Assembly: GCF_000260135.1 (NCBI RefSeq)
Contig: NZ_JH651384.1
Location: 3,704,693-3,768,692 of the forward strand
Length of the DNA stretch: 64,000 bases
Direction of reading: 5' to 3'
Source: Thiothrix nivea DSM 5205
GTDB taxonomy: Bacteria; Pseudomonadota; Gammaproteobacteria; Thiotrichales; Thiotrichaceae
The notes beneath the pieces were generated by a model, which saw only the letters and a program-made list of their open reading frames with translations, was not told where the DNA came from and ran no database searches. The translations under genes were made by a program, and so were the position numbers. The stretch's first letter is position 1, and every line of letters begins with the position of its first letter. Shown one piece after another: positions 36,920 through 45,771 of the stretch.

Positions 36920-36946
36920 TGATTACACCCCGTGCAGATGTAATCA
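36920..36946. promoter_or_regulatory. Perfect inverted repeat between ppk and exbB
   Basis: TGATTACA (36920-36927) and TGTAATCA (36939-36946) are exact reverse complements with an 11-base spacer. They lie 71 bases upstream of the ppk start and 182 bases upstream of exbB. The symmetry and size fit a dimeric repressor or activator site; no regulator is identified. Confidence 0.4.
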
Positions 36947-37127
36947 TCCTCATCCAGTAACCACAGGTGGCGGAATGGCGGGAAATACGGACATGCGTGG
37001 TCGTTTGCTGTAATTCTCATCATCATTATTATATTTTGTTATGGTTTTATTCATTTATTCGTTGGTTTAAACAGTTTATCATACCAGCCTGTGGGCTATA
37101 GCATATAAAAATGAGGCATGACTAGAT

Positions 37128-37850
37128 ATGTTTGAATTGATACAGTCGGGCGGGATCATGATGTTTCCCATCATTCTCAGCTCTATCTTGGCGGTTGCCA
37201 TCATCATCGAGCGTTTTCTCGCCTTGCAGGTGCGCAAGGTGGTACCGCAGGATGATGTCGAGCGCGCCCGCAAGCTGGCCAGCAGCACCAAACTGGCGGA
37301 TGCCCAAGTCGATGAACTGCGCAACAGTTCCCTGTTGGGGCGGGTACTGGCGACAGGGCTGGAAAGCCGTGAGCTGCCACGCCACATTATGAAGGAAAAT
37401 GTTGAGGAAGCCGGTCGGCACGTGGTGCAGGAGCTGGAACGTTACCTGCCAGCTTTGGGGACGATTGTCACCATTTCGCCGATGATGGGTCTGCTTGGCA
37501 CGGTGTTGGGCATGATCGGGGTTTTCAGCGCCATCAATACCGCTGGTGTGGGTAACCCACAGCAGATGGCGGGGGGGATTTCCGAAGCCCTGATTACAAC
37601 GGTGGCGGGTTTGCTGGTTGCCATTATCACCCTGGTGTTTGAGCGTTACTTCAAATCCAAGGTGGACAGCTATGTGGCGACCATGGAACGTGAAGCCATG
37701 CGCCTGATCGAAATTGCCAATTCCAGCCGCAAGGTGTTGCCTGCTGCTGCCGGGGCACGTCCTGCTGGTGCGGCAGCCAGACCTGCGGCTGGTACTCAAC
37801 CCCAGCGCCCGGGAGCGCTTGCGCCTGAGCGTGGGGGGCGGGTAGCATGA
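37128..37850 (+). CDS. exbB: MotA/TolQ/ExbB proton channel family protein
   Basis: A 240-aa inner-membrane protein of the ExbB/TolQ family, which with ExbD uses proton flow to energise outer-membrane processes. It has an N-terminal helix (GIMMFPIILSSILAVAIIIE) and a cytoplasmic loop. Two C-terminal helices follow, the first containing GTIVTISPMMGLLGTVLGMI and the second SEALITTVAGLLVAIITLVF. The C-terminus is an Ala/Pro/Arg-rich extension. It overlaps exbD by 4 bases and opens the exbB-exbD-msbA-lpxK-ycaR-kdsB operon. A TolQ-like role is equally possible from sequence alone. Confidence 0.9.
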   Translation: MFELIQSGGIMMFPIILSSILAVAIIIERFLALQVRKVVPQDDVERARKLASSTKLADAQVDELRNSSLLGRVLATGLESRELPRHIMKENVEEAGRHVVQELERYLPALGTIVTISPMMGLLGTVLGMIGVFSAINTAGVGNPQQMAGGISEALITTVAGLLVAIITLVFERYFKSKVDSYVATMEREAMRLIEIANSSRKVLPAAAGARPAGAAARPAAGTQPQRPGALAPERGGRVA

Positions 37851-38281
37851 AATTCCGTACCCGCGAGCGCTACGAAAGCAAGGTTGACCTGACCTCGCTG
37901 ATCGATGTGGTGTTCATGCTGCTGATCTTTTTCATGGTGACGACTACGTTCGACAAGAACGCCCAGATCAAGATTGAGTTGCCGACTGCCAGCAATACGG
38001 CGGCGGCTAGCAACGAAGACAAGCTGGAATTGCTGATTGACGGGCAGGGTCGTTATTATGTCAATGGGCGTGAAGTGCTGAACAACCAGCCGGAGACGCT
38101 GTTCCAGGCTATGAGCCAGACGCTGGAGTCGATGGGGAACAATACCCCGCCATTGGTGATTTCAGCGGATGCCAGCGTCAACTACCAGTCTGTGGTGACG
38201 GCTATGGATATTGCCGGACGCCTCGGCCTGACCAACTTCTCGATCGCAACTTCGCAATCGGAACGCAAAGCACAGGAATAG
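37847..38281 (+). CDS. exbD: ExbD/TolR family biopolymer transport protein
   Basis: A 144-aa partner of ExbB. The N-terminal segment SKVDLTSLIDVVFMLLIFFM contains the single transmembrane helix with the essential aspartate (LID). The periplasmic domain follows (LVISADASVNYQSVVTAMDI). The start overlaps the exbB stop (ATGA), and msbA begins one base after the exbD stop. It would transmit the ion-motive force to a TonB- or Tol-type partner. Confidence 0.92.
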   Translation: MKFRTRERYESKVDLTSLIDVVFMLLIFFMVTTTFDKNAQIKIELPTASNTAAASNEDKLELLIDGQGRYYVNGREVLNNQPETLFQAMSQTLESMGNNTPPLVISADASVNYQSVVTAMDIAGRLGLTNFSIATSQSERKAQE

Positions 38282-38282
38282 G

Positions 38283-40043
38283 ATGACCACACTGCACACG
38301 GATGGCTTGCAGGTATACAAGCGGCTGATTGGCTACGCGCTGCGCCAGAAACACTATTTGTTGCTGGCGCTGTTGGGTCTGCTGATTAGCGCAGCCACGC
38401 AGCCGTTGTTTGCGTGGAGTCTGGAGCCATTGCTGGACAAGGCCATCAAGCAACGCGATCCGCTCACCATCCAGTGGTTGCCGCTGGGTATCCTGGGTAT
38501 CTTCCTGTTACGTGGTGCGTCCATGTTCCTGTCGGGCTACTATGTCGGGCTGGTTGGGCGCGTGGTGGTGAAAACCCTGCGTGCGGAAGTGTTTGGCCAT
38601 TTGCTGCGGATGCCAGTGCGGTTTTTCGAGAATTCATCCTCCGGCAAGCTGCTTTCCTATGTCAGTTACCACATTGAGCAGGTGGCGAATACCAGTATCC
38701 GGGGTGTCACGGCGCTGATTCAGGATTCCGCCACCATTGTTGGCTTGCTGGGTTTGATGTTCTGGCATAGCTGGCAGTTGACGCTCGGTGTGCTGATTAT
38801 CGTGCCGTTGATCGCCGGGGTGATTGCGTGGGTGACGCGCCGCCTGCGCCGCTTGAGCCACGAGGTGCAGGATTCGGTCGGGGATGTTACCCAGATTGCC
38901 AATGAAATGATCCGCGGTTACAAGGTGGTGCGGATTTTCAACGGCGAACAGTACGAGGCGCGCCGTTTCAGCGTGGCCAACGGGCAAAACATCGAGTTGC
39001 AGATGAAACGCATGGTGCTGGAACTGCTGAGTACGCCGGTGGTGCAGTTTATGGTAGCGGTGGCGCTGGCGGCGATTGTGTTCGTGGCGACCCGCGACGC
39101 GATGCTGGATGTGCTGACACCCGGCGTGTTCATGTCCTTTATTATGGCGATGATCCTGCTGCTGACGCCGATCCGCAACCTCACCCAGTTGAATGCGCAA
39201 CTGCAAACCGCGATTGCAGCAGGTGAGGGCATTTTCGAGCTGCTCGACAGCCAAACGGAACAGGATCACGGCACGCAAACCCTGGCGGATTGCCGGGGGG
39301 CGGTGGCTTTCCGTGACGTTTCGTTTGTCTACCCCGGAACTGACAAGCAGGTGCTGCGCCACATCAATCTGGAGGTCAGCCCCGGCGAGAAAATTGCGCT
39401 GGTTGGCAAGTCGGGTAGCGGCAAGACGACACTGGTCAATCTGTTGCCGCGTTTCCATGATGTGCAACTGGGTGAAATCCTGCTGGATGATGTGCCATTA
39501 CAGGACATCCGCCTGCACAACCTGCGTAGCCAGATAGCGTATGTCGGGCAGGAAATCGTGCTGTTCAACGACACGGTGCGTAACAACATTGCTTACGGCG
39601 AGATGCGCAAACTGACGGATGCGCAAGTGAGGGGGGCTGCGGAAGCTGCCCATGCCCTCGAATTCATTGACAAGCTGCCGCAAGGCTTTGATACCCTGAT
39701 CGGCGATAACGGCGTGATGCTGTCGGGTGGGCAACGCCAGCGCCTGTCGATTGCGCGTGCCATCCTGTCGAATGCGCCCATCCTGATCCTGGATGAAGCC
39801 ACTTCCGCGCTGGATACCGAATCCGAGCGCCATATCCAGGCTGCGTTGGATCGGTTGTTGGAAAACCGTACCACCTTCATCATTGCCCATCGTCTCTCCA
39901 CCATTGAAAACGCTGACCGGATTCTGGTCATGCAGGATGGCACAATCGTCGAATCCGGCAAGCACGCTGAGCTGCTGGCGCTGAATGGCTACTACGCAAG
40001 GCTGCATTCGATGCAGTTCCACGAAGATGCGGCCAGCCCTTGA
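38283..40043 (+). CDS. msbA: Lipid A export ATP-binding/permease protein MsbA
   Basis: A 586-aa homodimeric ABC exporter that flips lipid A-core across the inner membrane. The N-terminal half has six transmembrane segments (LLLALLGLLISAATQPLFAW, LGILGIFLLRGASMFLSGYY and others). The C-terminal ATPase has GKSGSGKTT near residue 374, the signature LSGGQRQRLSIARAIL near 480 and ILILDEATSALD. Its position between exbD and lpxK is the standard gammaproteobacterial order, and the following lpxK overlaps its last 17 bases. Confidence 0.96.
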   Translation: MTTLHTDGLQVYKRLIGYALRQKHYLLLALLGLLISAATQPLFAWSLEPLLDKAIKQRDPLTIQWLPLGILGIFLLRGASMFLSGYYVGLVGRVVVKTLRAEVFGHLLRMPVRFFENSSSGKLLSYVSYHIEQVANTSIRGVTALIQDSATIVGLLGLMFWHSWQLTLGVLIIVPLIAGVIAWVTRRLRRLSHEVQDSVGDVTQIANEMIRGYKVVRIFNGEQYEARRFSVANGQNIELQMKRMVLELLSTPVVQFMVAVALAAIVFVATRDAMLDVLTPGVFMSFIMAMILLLTPIRNLTQLNAQLQTAIAAGEGIFELLDSQTEQDHGTQTLADCRGAVAFRDVSFVYPGTDKQVLRHINLEVSPGEKIALVGKSGSGKTTLVNLLPRFHDVQLGEILLDDVPLQDIRLHNLRSQIAYVGQEIVLFNDTVRNNIAYGEMRKLTDAQVRGAAEAAHALEFIDKLPQGFDTLIGDNGVMLSGGQRQRLSIARAILSNAPILILDEATSALDTESERHIQAALDRLLENRTTFIIAHRLSTIENADRILVMQDGTIVESGKHAELLALNGYYARLHSMQFHEDAASP

Positions 40044-40959
40044 ACGCTGGTTGCTGAATGTCTGGTACGGCGATGGCTGGCTGGGCAAATACCTGCTGTT
40101 GCCGCTGACGGGAGTCTTTTGTTTGCTGGCGGCAGTGCGGCGCTGGCGGCATAAGCGCGGGCAGGTAACACACGCCGTTCCCGTTATTGTGGTTGGCAAT
40201 ATTTCAGTCGGTGGGACGGGCAAGACGCCGCTGGTGATTTGGCTGGTGGAACGGCTACGGGAACAAGGGTTCAGGCCGGGGGTGGTGAGCCGGGGATATA
40301 AAAGCAGGCCAGGTGAAATGGGCGACGAACCATTACTGATCATCCAGCGCACCCAAGTCCCTCTCACTGTTGATAAAGACCGCAATCAGGCGATCAGTGC
40401 CCTGCTACAGCAATACGCTTGCAACATTATCATTGCTGATGATGGCTTGCAGCATTACCGCATGGGACGTGATCTGGAAATCTGCGTGGTGGATGGAGAA
40501 CGTCGCTTTGGCAATGGTTTCTGCTTGCCTGCCGGGCCATTACGGGAACCCGTTTCGCGCCTCAACAGCTGCGATTTCGTGGTCACCAATGGCGAAAACA
40601 TGCATATGTGCGGTGATTCGCTGGTGAATCTGGTGGCGGCAACCCACAAACAGCTCGATGAACTGGCGGGGCAAACCGTCCATGTCATCACTGGCATCGG
40701 CAATCCGCAACGCTTCATCCACACGCTGGAACAGGCCGGTTTACGGGTATTGCCACACATTTACCCTGACCATCATGCCTTTACTGGCACAGAATTGCAG
40801 TTTGACGATGGCTTTCCTGTCCTCATGACCGAGAAAGATGCGGTAAAATGCCGTCAGTTTGCCGCGCAAAACGTCTGGTATCTGCCGGTGGAAGCCGTAC
40901 TGGATGCCAGTATTGCCGATGCTTTGCTTAAACGCTTACAAGGATTCCGTCATGGATAA
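40027..40959 (+). CDS. lpxK: Tetraacyldisaccharide 4'-kinase LpxK
   Basis: A 310-aa inner-membrane kinase that phosphorylates the lipid A disaccharide 1-phosphate at the 4' position. I chose the ATG at 40027 inside the end of msbA because it yields the family start ([20 protein letters not shown]). The P-loop is [13 protein letters not shown] (about 59-71), with [12 protein letters not shown] and DDGLQHYRM behind it, and [11 protein letters not shown] near the C-terminus. It overlaps ycaR by 8 bases. Confidence 0.95.
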   Translation: MRPALERWLLNVWYGDGWLGKYLLLPLTGVFCLLAAVRRWRHKRGQVTHAVPVIVVGNISVGGTGKTPLVIWLVERLREQGFRPGVVSRGYKSRPGEMGDEPLLIIQRTQVPLTVDKDRNQAISALLQQYACNIIIADDGLQHYRMGRDLEICVVDGERRFGNGFCLPAGPLREPVSRLNSCDFVVTNGENMHMCGDSLVNLVAATHKQLDELAGQTVHVITGIGNPQRFIHTLEQAGLRVLPHIYPDHHAFTGTELQFDDGFPVLMTEKDAVKCRQFAAQNVWYLPVEAVLDASIADALLKRLQGFRHG

Positions 40960-41143
40960 GAAATTACTGGAAATTCTGGCCTGCCCCGTCACCAAAGGCC
41001 CGCTGATTTACGACAAGGACAAGCAGGAACTGGTCTCGAAATCCGCACGATTGGCTTACCCCATCCGTGATGGCATCCCGGTGATGCTGGAAGAGGAGGC
41101 CCGCACCCTGACCCAGGAAGAAGTGGAGAGACTGCACGAATGA
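40952..41143 (+). CDS. ycaR: Trm112/YcaR family small protein
   Basis: A 63-aa protein ([18 protein letters not shown]) of the Trm112/UPF0434 family. It lacks the second zinc cysteine pair, as is usual for YcaR. It sits between lpxK (8-base overlap) and kdsB (4-base overlap), its typical place. In E. coli it belongs to the lipid A/Kdo gene cluster; its role there is unclear. It may also activate methyltransferases, as Trm112 does. Confidence 0.9.
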   Translation: MDKKLLEILACPVTKGPLIYDKDKQELVSKSARLAYPIRDGIPVMLEEEARTLTQEEVERLHE

Positions 41144-41883
41144 ATACGGTTGTGGTGATTCCGGCTCGCTATGCGTCTTCCCGGTTGCCGGGCAAGCCCT
41201 TGCGCGTGCTGGCGGGCAAGACGTTGATCCAGCATGTGCATGAACGGGCGCTGGCTGCCGGTTTTGCCAATGTGCTGGTGGCTACCGATGATGAACGCAT
41301 CCATGCTGTGTGCGAGGGGTTTGGCGCGAAGGTCGTCATGACTGCCAGCACCCATGAAACCGGCAGTGACCGCTTGGCCGAGGTGGCACAGCAGCAGGGT
41401 TGGGCAGATGACACCATTGTCGTCAACCTGCAAGGTGATGAGCCGTTAACACCTGTGGTAAATCTGCATCAGTTGGTGCGCAATCTGGAACAGCGTCCAC
41501 AAGACAGTATTGCAACCCTGGCCACGCCGATTACGGAGGAAAGCGATTTTGCCAATCCGAATATCGTCAAGGTGGTCAGGGATGAGCAGGGCATGGCGCT
41601 GTATTTCAGCCGTGCGCCGATCCCGTTTCAGCGTGAGGGCGGAATGCCGGTGGGGGAGTACGCTTTGCGCCACATCGGCATGTACGCCTACCGGGCAGGT
41701 TTTCTAAAGGCGTTCGCCGTTATGCCACCCTCCTTGCCGGAGCAGCTGGAAAAGCTGGAACAGTTACGGGCGCTTGCCAACGGTTACCGTATTCATGTTG
41801 ATATTGCGGCGGAAATTCCTGCTGTCGGCGTTGACACAGAAGAAGATGCGGTCAGGATTGCAGCACTTTTGCAACAGGGGTGA
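41140..41883 (+). CDS. kdsB: 3-deoxy-manno-octulosonate cytidylyltransferase KdsB
   Basis: A 247-aa enzyme that activates Kdo with CTP for lipopolysaccharide core assembly. The N-terminal signature [16 protein letters not shown] binds the nucleotide. Further motifs are [20 protein letters not shown] and [12 protein letters not shown]. The length is normal. It is the last gene of the exbB-to-kdsB operon, starting within the ycaR stop (ATGA). Confidence 0.96.
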   Translation: MNTVVVIPARYASSRLPGKPLRVLAGKTLIQHVHERALAAGFANVLVATDDERIHAVCEGFGAKVVMTASTHETGSDRLAEVAQQQGWADDTIVVNLQGDEPLTPVVNLHQLVRNLEQRPQDSIATLATPITEESDFANPNIVKVVRDEQGMALYFSRAPIPFQREGGMPVGEYALRHIGMYAYRAGFLKAFAVMPPSLPEQLEKLEQLRALANGYRIHVDIAAEIPAVGVDTEEDAVRIAALLQQG

Positions 41884-41949
41884 ATAAATCGGTTTACAAT
41901 CTATATCGGAATATTCTAATAAACCATTGTTCTGCTTAATAATAAGCAT

Positions 41950-41997
41950 TTGACAGCTCAATACTCCTCTGTCACTATTTCGCAACAAAGTATTGAG
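41950..41997 (+). promoter_or_regulatory. Putative fadL promoter with overlapping inverted repeat
   Basis: TTGACA (41950-41955) is followed after 17 bases by CACTAT (41973-41978), a fair sigma-70 pair. The half-sites CTCAATAC (41957-41964) and GTATTGAG (41990-41997) are exact inverted repeats, one inside the spacer and one just downstream of the likely start. This arrangement suits a repressor-controlled porin gene. The regulator is not identified. Confidence 0.45.
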
Positions 41998-42032
41998 AAT
42001 TCGCAAAATATATAATGGAGGAGTGATTAATC

Positions 42033-43325
42033 ATGTTCAGAAAGACTATCCTGGCATCGTCGGTTTTGTTGGCAATTGCCGCACAGCCCGCGCTTGCAAC
42101 CAACGGTATGGCTCCAACTGGTTTAGGCCAGACCCATAAGGCCATGGGGGGCGCTGCCGCAGGTTATGCTGCCAACACCATGAGCATGGCGACCAACCCT
42201 GCATCTGCCTCCTTCGTCGAGGATGGTTATGATGTTGCTTTGGAGGTGTTCAAGCCCAATCGCACCGCTACCCTGAAAGCACCATTTTCTCCTACAGGTT
42301 CTGCCCAGGTTGCTGATGGTAACGGCGATGAAATGTTCCTGATTCCAGAAGCGGGTTACAAGCGGGATATGAAGGGTGGCCTGTCTGTCGGTATTACTGC
42401 TTATGGCAATGGCGGGATGAACACTGCCTATGATAATGGCGTCCCGTTTGGGCCAGGTTCTTTTGGCGGTTTGCCGGGTACACCGACAGGGATAGACCTT
42501 AAGCAGTTGTTTATTGCTCCTACGGCCAGTTACAGGATTAATGATAATGTGGCGGTTGGTGCTTCTGCCAATCTGGTTTACCAGCGGTTTGAAGCGGATG
42601 GTTTGGGCGCGTTTGGCCCTAATCCCCAGACCGGCAGCCCTGGCTTCAGTAGTGACCCGACCAGCCTGTTTGATAATGGCGGGGATAGTTCAACAGGGGT
42701 TGGTGCAACCGTCGGTATCCATGGCAAGGTAACCGACAAGTTGTCTGCGGGTCTTGCTTACCGATCCAAAGTTAGCATGAGCAAGTTTGAAAAGTACAAG
42801 GGTCTGTTCCCTGATGAGGGCGGTTTTGATGTTCCAGCCGCAACCACGGTCGGTATCGCTTATAAAGCCACTCCACAGACGACTATTGCGGCAGATGTTG
42901 AGCAAATTGAATACTCAAAAGCGCAGATGGGTAATTCCTCCCATATCCTGCTGCCATTCGGTTCCCCGGGGGGGCCAGGCTTTGGTTGGGATGACCAGAC
43001 CGTTTACAAGCTGGGTGTCAAGCATCAGATGAACGATGGCCTTGCCTTGATGGCTGGTTATAACTATGGAAAAAACCCGATTTCTGCGGATGAAACCACG
43101 GTTAACGTATTAGCCCCGGGGATTACCGAGAAACATGTTTCCCTTGGTTTTGAGAAAAATCTGACGCCGAAGTCCAAACTGGTTGGCTCTTACATCCATG
43201 CCTTCAAGAAAACATTAGAGGGCGATTTGAATGCGCCAGTGTTGGGAGGCCAAGTTCCTGCGGGTGCGTATGATCTGGAAATGGATCAGGATGCCATTGG
43301 CCTTGGTTATAGTGTCGAGTTCTGA
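42033..43325 (+). CDS. FadL/OmpP1-type outer-membrane transport protein
   Basis: A 430-aa predicted beta-barrel porin for hydrophobic substrates. A signal peptide (MFRKTILASSVLLAIAAQPA) ends in ALA, and the mature protein begins TNGMAPTGLGQTHKAMGGAA, the family-typical plug with NPA (TNPASASF) after it. Beta strands follow, and the chain ends YSVEF, with the terminal phenylalanine required for Bam insertion. A strong GGAGGAG site precedes the ATG. A good terminator follows at 43344. A long-chain fatty acid or other hydrophobic substrate is family-based inference. Confidence 0.9.
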   Translation: MFRKTILASSVLLAIAAQPALATNGMAPTGLGQTHKAMGGAAAGYAANTMSMATNPASASFVEDGYDVALEVFKPNRTATLKAPFSPTGSAQVADGNGDEMFLIPEAGYKRDMKGGLSVGITAYGNGGMNTAYDNGVPFGPGSFGGLPGTPTGIDLKQLFIAPTASYRINDNVAVGASANLVYQRFEADGLGAFGPNPQTGSPGFSSDPTSLFDNGGDSSTGVGATVGIHGKVTDKLSAGLAYRSKVSMSKFEKYKGLFPDEGGFDVPAATTVGIAYKATPQTTIAADVEQIEYSKAQMGNSSHILLPFGSPGGPGFGWDDQTVYKLGVKHQMNDGLALMAGYNYGKNPISADETTVNVLAPGITEKHVSLGFEKNLTPKSKLVGSYIHAFKKTLEGDLNAPVLGGQVPAGAYDLEMDQDAIGLGYSVEF

Positions 43326-43343
43326 TCAGCGTATTGGCTAATT

Positions 43344-43375
43344 AAAAAAGTGGGGAAATATTCCCCGCTTTTTGT
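43344..43375 (+). terminator. Terminator after the FadL-type gene
   Basis: AAAAAGTGGGGAA and TTCCCCGCTTTTT form a stem with one T-G pair around an ATA loop, ending in a T-run. It lies about 20 bases after the stop codon. Confidence 0.85.
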
Positions 43376-43629
43376 TATAAATATGGGTTGGTTCCCCTAT
43401 CGTATTGCCATTTCTGGCTGTATTTGCCTTAAAAATCCTGCAAGATCTTTTATTTTTTTTCTGTCCCTGTTAATCTAGCGCTATTACCTGCTGGAGTTAG
43501 TGTGTGCATCCAGCTGTGCGCGGCCTCTTTCCATAAAACCTTTCCTAATAATCTAAAACGCCGCGTTCAGTAAAGCAGGTTTTATAAACTCCCATAATTC
43601 TTTTCAAGTCTGGTCAGTTGAGGATGTAA
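43376..43629. other. Intergenic region without a gene
   Basis: Between the fadL terminator and the 144-aa gene I see no open frame with a plausible start, no RNA gene and no strong promoter. The stretch is AT-rich. GAGGATG, which serves the next gene, stands at its end. Confidence 0.5.
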
Positions 43630-44064
43630 ATGAGTAAAAAGCCTTCGTCAGGAAGTTTTGATATTTTCCTGGGTATGGAGTATGTCGGAGGAAGAAGCAG
43701 TCTTTGTCTATCGTTTGGTGCCGGCCTGTTCAGGAAGCTGGGTTGGTCGTCTGGGGATTGGCTGGAGTTTGACACCAGTGAGCCAGGCAAAATCGCTTTC
43801 AAGCAGATTGAAGAGCCAGCAGAAACCGTATTCAATGCCAGGAAAATAAAGCTGCAATCCGGATTTTACAAAATCTGTTTTTATTCGGCTTTGTTCAAAT
43901 GCCCTAAATCGGTAGAGCTGTCCAAGGAAAAAGCCTCTTTCAATGTTGATACTTGGACATTGACGCTGGAGATTCCTGAAGAATATCGGGTATCGCAGGA
44001 AGTTTTAAATCAGCCGCGTGCTTTAAGCGTGGATGATATTGCTTCAGCTTTCAGCAAGTTGTAA
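43630..44064 (+). CDS. Hypothetical protein, 144 aa
   Basis: An unrecognised soluble protein. It starts at ATG 43630 with GAGG just upstream. The N-terminal half has a beta-rich pattern (FDIFLGMEYVGGRSSLCLSF; GDWLEFDTSEPGKIAF) that could be a small AbrB- or MazE-like or sandwich fold. The C-terminal part (SVDDIASAFSKL) is helical. It is convergent with the BTAD regulator, 17 bases away. No function can be given. Confidence 0.6.
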   Translation: MSKKPSSGSFDIFLGMEYVGGRSSLCLSFGAGLFRKLGWSSGDWLEFDTSEPGKIAFKQIEEPAETVFNARKIKLQSGFYKICFYSALFKCPKSVELSKEKASFNVDTWTLTLEIPEEYRVSQEVLNQPRALSVDDIASAFSKL

Positions 44065-44081
44065 ATCTGGGTATATTCGCC

Positions 44082-45305
44082 TTACAGGTCGATGGTTGTC
44101 AGGGGTGCACCCCGCATTGCGCCCCGCCATGCAGGGTCGAGTGGCTCCCCTTCCAGGCGAGAAGTCATGATCAATAGGGTGCTGCTGTTGCCGGTGGTGG
44201 AGATCAGATGGGCCAGTGATTTCAGGGTATCTGCTCCTGCCAGATGAATGTGTTCCACTATCAGCAAACAAAATGTGCCTGTTTTGGGCCAGCCAACCGG
44301 GGCAATGCCATGATCTGCGCCAGATGACGTAATTTTATGACGCTGGCAATTGAAGCCGCGCTTTTGGGCTGTAGCGAGGATTTTTTCCAGTAGGTCGTTT
44401 TTTTCGTGGGTATTGCCACCACGGATCAGGAAACTGTGCCCCAAGTGGTGACAAATAACGCCTTCCAGGGCGGTTTGCGCCAAGCACAAGATGCGTTTGC
44501 TATTGTCAGGTTTTTCACCTGATGGGCTGTGTATGCATTGCTGCGTTGGGTTGGTTACGCTGGTAATGGCTAGATTGTGTTGTGCTGTATCCAGTTGTGC
44601 GAGCAAGGCTTCTGTTTCCGGCGAAGGGGATACGCCCAGCTCCTGTTCCAGCACGGTTTGGCAACGTTGATACCAAAGCAAGGCTGCGGCATGGTCGCCA
44701 ATACCTGCATGAGCCTGCATCAGTGCCCGGTAGCCTGCTTCCTGTAACGGGTCTATTGCTACCAGCCGGGCAGCGTAGTGCAAACTGTGTTCGAAGTCCT
44801 TTTGTTTCAACAAGCTGGAAATGCGTTGCCGCAGGAGGGTGGCTACCCGCAGGCTGTATTCATTGCGGTAGGGTTCCAGCCAGTCGCTGAACATATCGGA
44901 ACGGGGATTGCAGCCTTCCAGCAGTTCGCCCTGGTACAGGTTAATGGCCTGATCGTGGGCAGCCTCATCGTCCTGGGTCAGGGCAACGTTGAATGTTTGC
45001 ACATCAATCGTCATCAATGCGCTATCCAGTAGCAGCCAGTCACGGGTAGCGCGCAAAACACCGAGTTCTTCCGGCAGGTAGCGGTGCAGATCCACCAGCG
45101 TTTGGCGCAAGCTGTGACGTGCCTGGGTTTCATCGCTGTCAGGCCATAACAGGCCAGCAATTTTTTCACGCGGGTGCTGGCGGTCGGGTGTCAGCGCCAG
45201 CCATGCCAGTAAGGCTTTGGCCTTGCGGGAGCTTGGGGTTAACGGCTGGCCTTGTGGGTCTGCCAGATGAAAACCACCAAATAGGGTTAGCTTGAATTTT
45301 TCCAT
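44082..45305 (-). CDS. BTAD (SARP-type) transcriptional regulator
   Basis: A 407-aa protein. The N-terminal region MEKFKLTLFGGFHLADPQGQ to SLRQTLVDLHRYLPEELG resembles the winged-helix plus LLAWLALTPDRQHPREKIAG segment of SARP/AfsR regulators. The bacterial transcriptional activation domain (BTAD) follows to about residue 245 (DPLQEAGYRALMQAHAGIGD; ALLWYQRCQTVLEQELGVSP). The last 150 residues are unassigned and contain no complete NTPase motif. BTAD proteins are less usual in Gammaproteobacteria than in Streptomyces. It is divergent from a 64-aa protein, and three TTGAC copies lie between them, so that gene is a candidate target. Confidence 0.8.
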   Translation of the reverse strand: MEKFKLTLFGGFHLADPQGQPLTPSSRKAKALLAWLALTPDRQHPREKIAGLLWPDSDETQARHSLRQTLVDLHRYLPEELGVLRATRDWLLLDSALMTIDVQTFNVALTQDDEAAHDQAINLYQGELLEGCNPRSDMFSDWLEPYRNEYSLRVATLLRQRISSLLKQKDFEHSLHYAARLVAIDPLQEAGYRALMQAHAGIGDHAAALLWYQRCQTVLEQELGVSPSPETEALLAQLDTAQHNLAITSVTNPTQQCIHSPSGEKPDNSKRILCLAQTALEGVICHHLGHSFLIRGGNTHEKNDLLEKILATAQKRGFNCQRHKITSSGADHGIAPVGWPKTGTFCLLIVEHIHLAGADTLKSLAHLISTTGNSSTLLIMTSRLEGEPLDPAWRGAMRGAPLTTIDL

Positions 45306-45310
45306 GGGTA

Positions 45311-45335
45311 TTGACTTGTTTGACCTTGGGTTGAC
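45311..45335. promoter_or_regulatory. Three TTGAC direct repeats between BTAD regulator and small protein gene
   Basis: TTGAC occurs at 45311-45315, 45320-45324 and 45331-45335, spaced 9 and 11 bases. SARP-type regulators commonly bind direct repeats about one helical turn apart, so this may be the binding site of the adjacent BTAD protein. One copy could also serve as a -35 element. Confidence 0.35.
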
Positions 45336-45417
45336 GCTAGGTTGTTATCTTGCATCCAACGGTTAATGAATATTAGTTTTTCATAATTTTCTAAATTTGT
45401 AAAAAGAGGTGAATACC

Positions 45418-45612
45418 ATGAACATGAAAAAAATGCGTGGGGTTGTTGATCCATTGACTCTTGGTTTCCTGCTCACCGTTGCAATCGGTGGTCTGGGTGC
45501 AGCCACTAACGCCAATATCAAGCAGGCTGAACAGGCGCAGGCCAACGTCCAGGTTCAACAGGCTTCTGTCCAACCCCAGGCGATGCCTGCGTTGGCAGCA
45601 GCGGGCAAGTAA
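45418..45612 (+). CDS. Small membrane-associated protein, 64 aa
   Basis: A 64-aa protein starting MNMKKMRGVVDPLTLGFLLT. It has one hydrophobic segment (LTLGFLLTVAIGGLGAAT) and an Ala/Gln-rich tail (QAEQAQANVQVQQASVQPQA). AGAGG lies 8 bases upstream of the ATG; a GTG at 45409 overlaps that site and is less likely. A terminator follows. It may be exported or held in the inner membrane. Its divergence from the BTAD regulator suggests joint control. Family unknown. Confidence 0.65.
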   Translation: MNMKKMRGVVDPLTLGFLLTVAIGGLGAATNANIKQAEQAQANVQVQQASVQPQAMPALAAAGK

Positions 45613-45629
45613 TCCATGCCGGGATGGAA

Positions 45630-45679
45630 AGCGGTGGCCAGCCCTAATCACAACAATGAAAGGCTGGCTCCGCTGTTTT
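45630..45679 (+). terminator. Terminator after the 64-aa gene
   Basis: AGCGG-TG-GCCAGCC and GGCTGGC-TC-CGCT pair into an interrupted stem and are followed by GTTTT. It lies 18 bases after the stop codon, ahead of rluA. Confidence 0.65.
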
Positions 45680-45771
45680 AAATTCGCTATTTCCCGTATT
45701 TTTCTTGAGAAAGGATGGGTGCTTCTGTCAGGATGCGTGACAAGTAGAATCGCCAGTCTCAGGAAGGGTAT

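Noticed and set aside
36850-37026. N-terminal extension of ppk
   Set aside because: The open frame continues upstream but is poorly composed and includes the palindrome. PPK1 begins at MTENTTHRLDSPEYYINREL.
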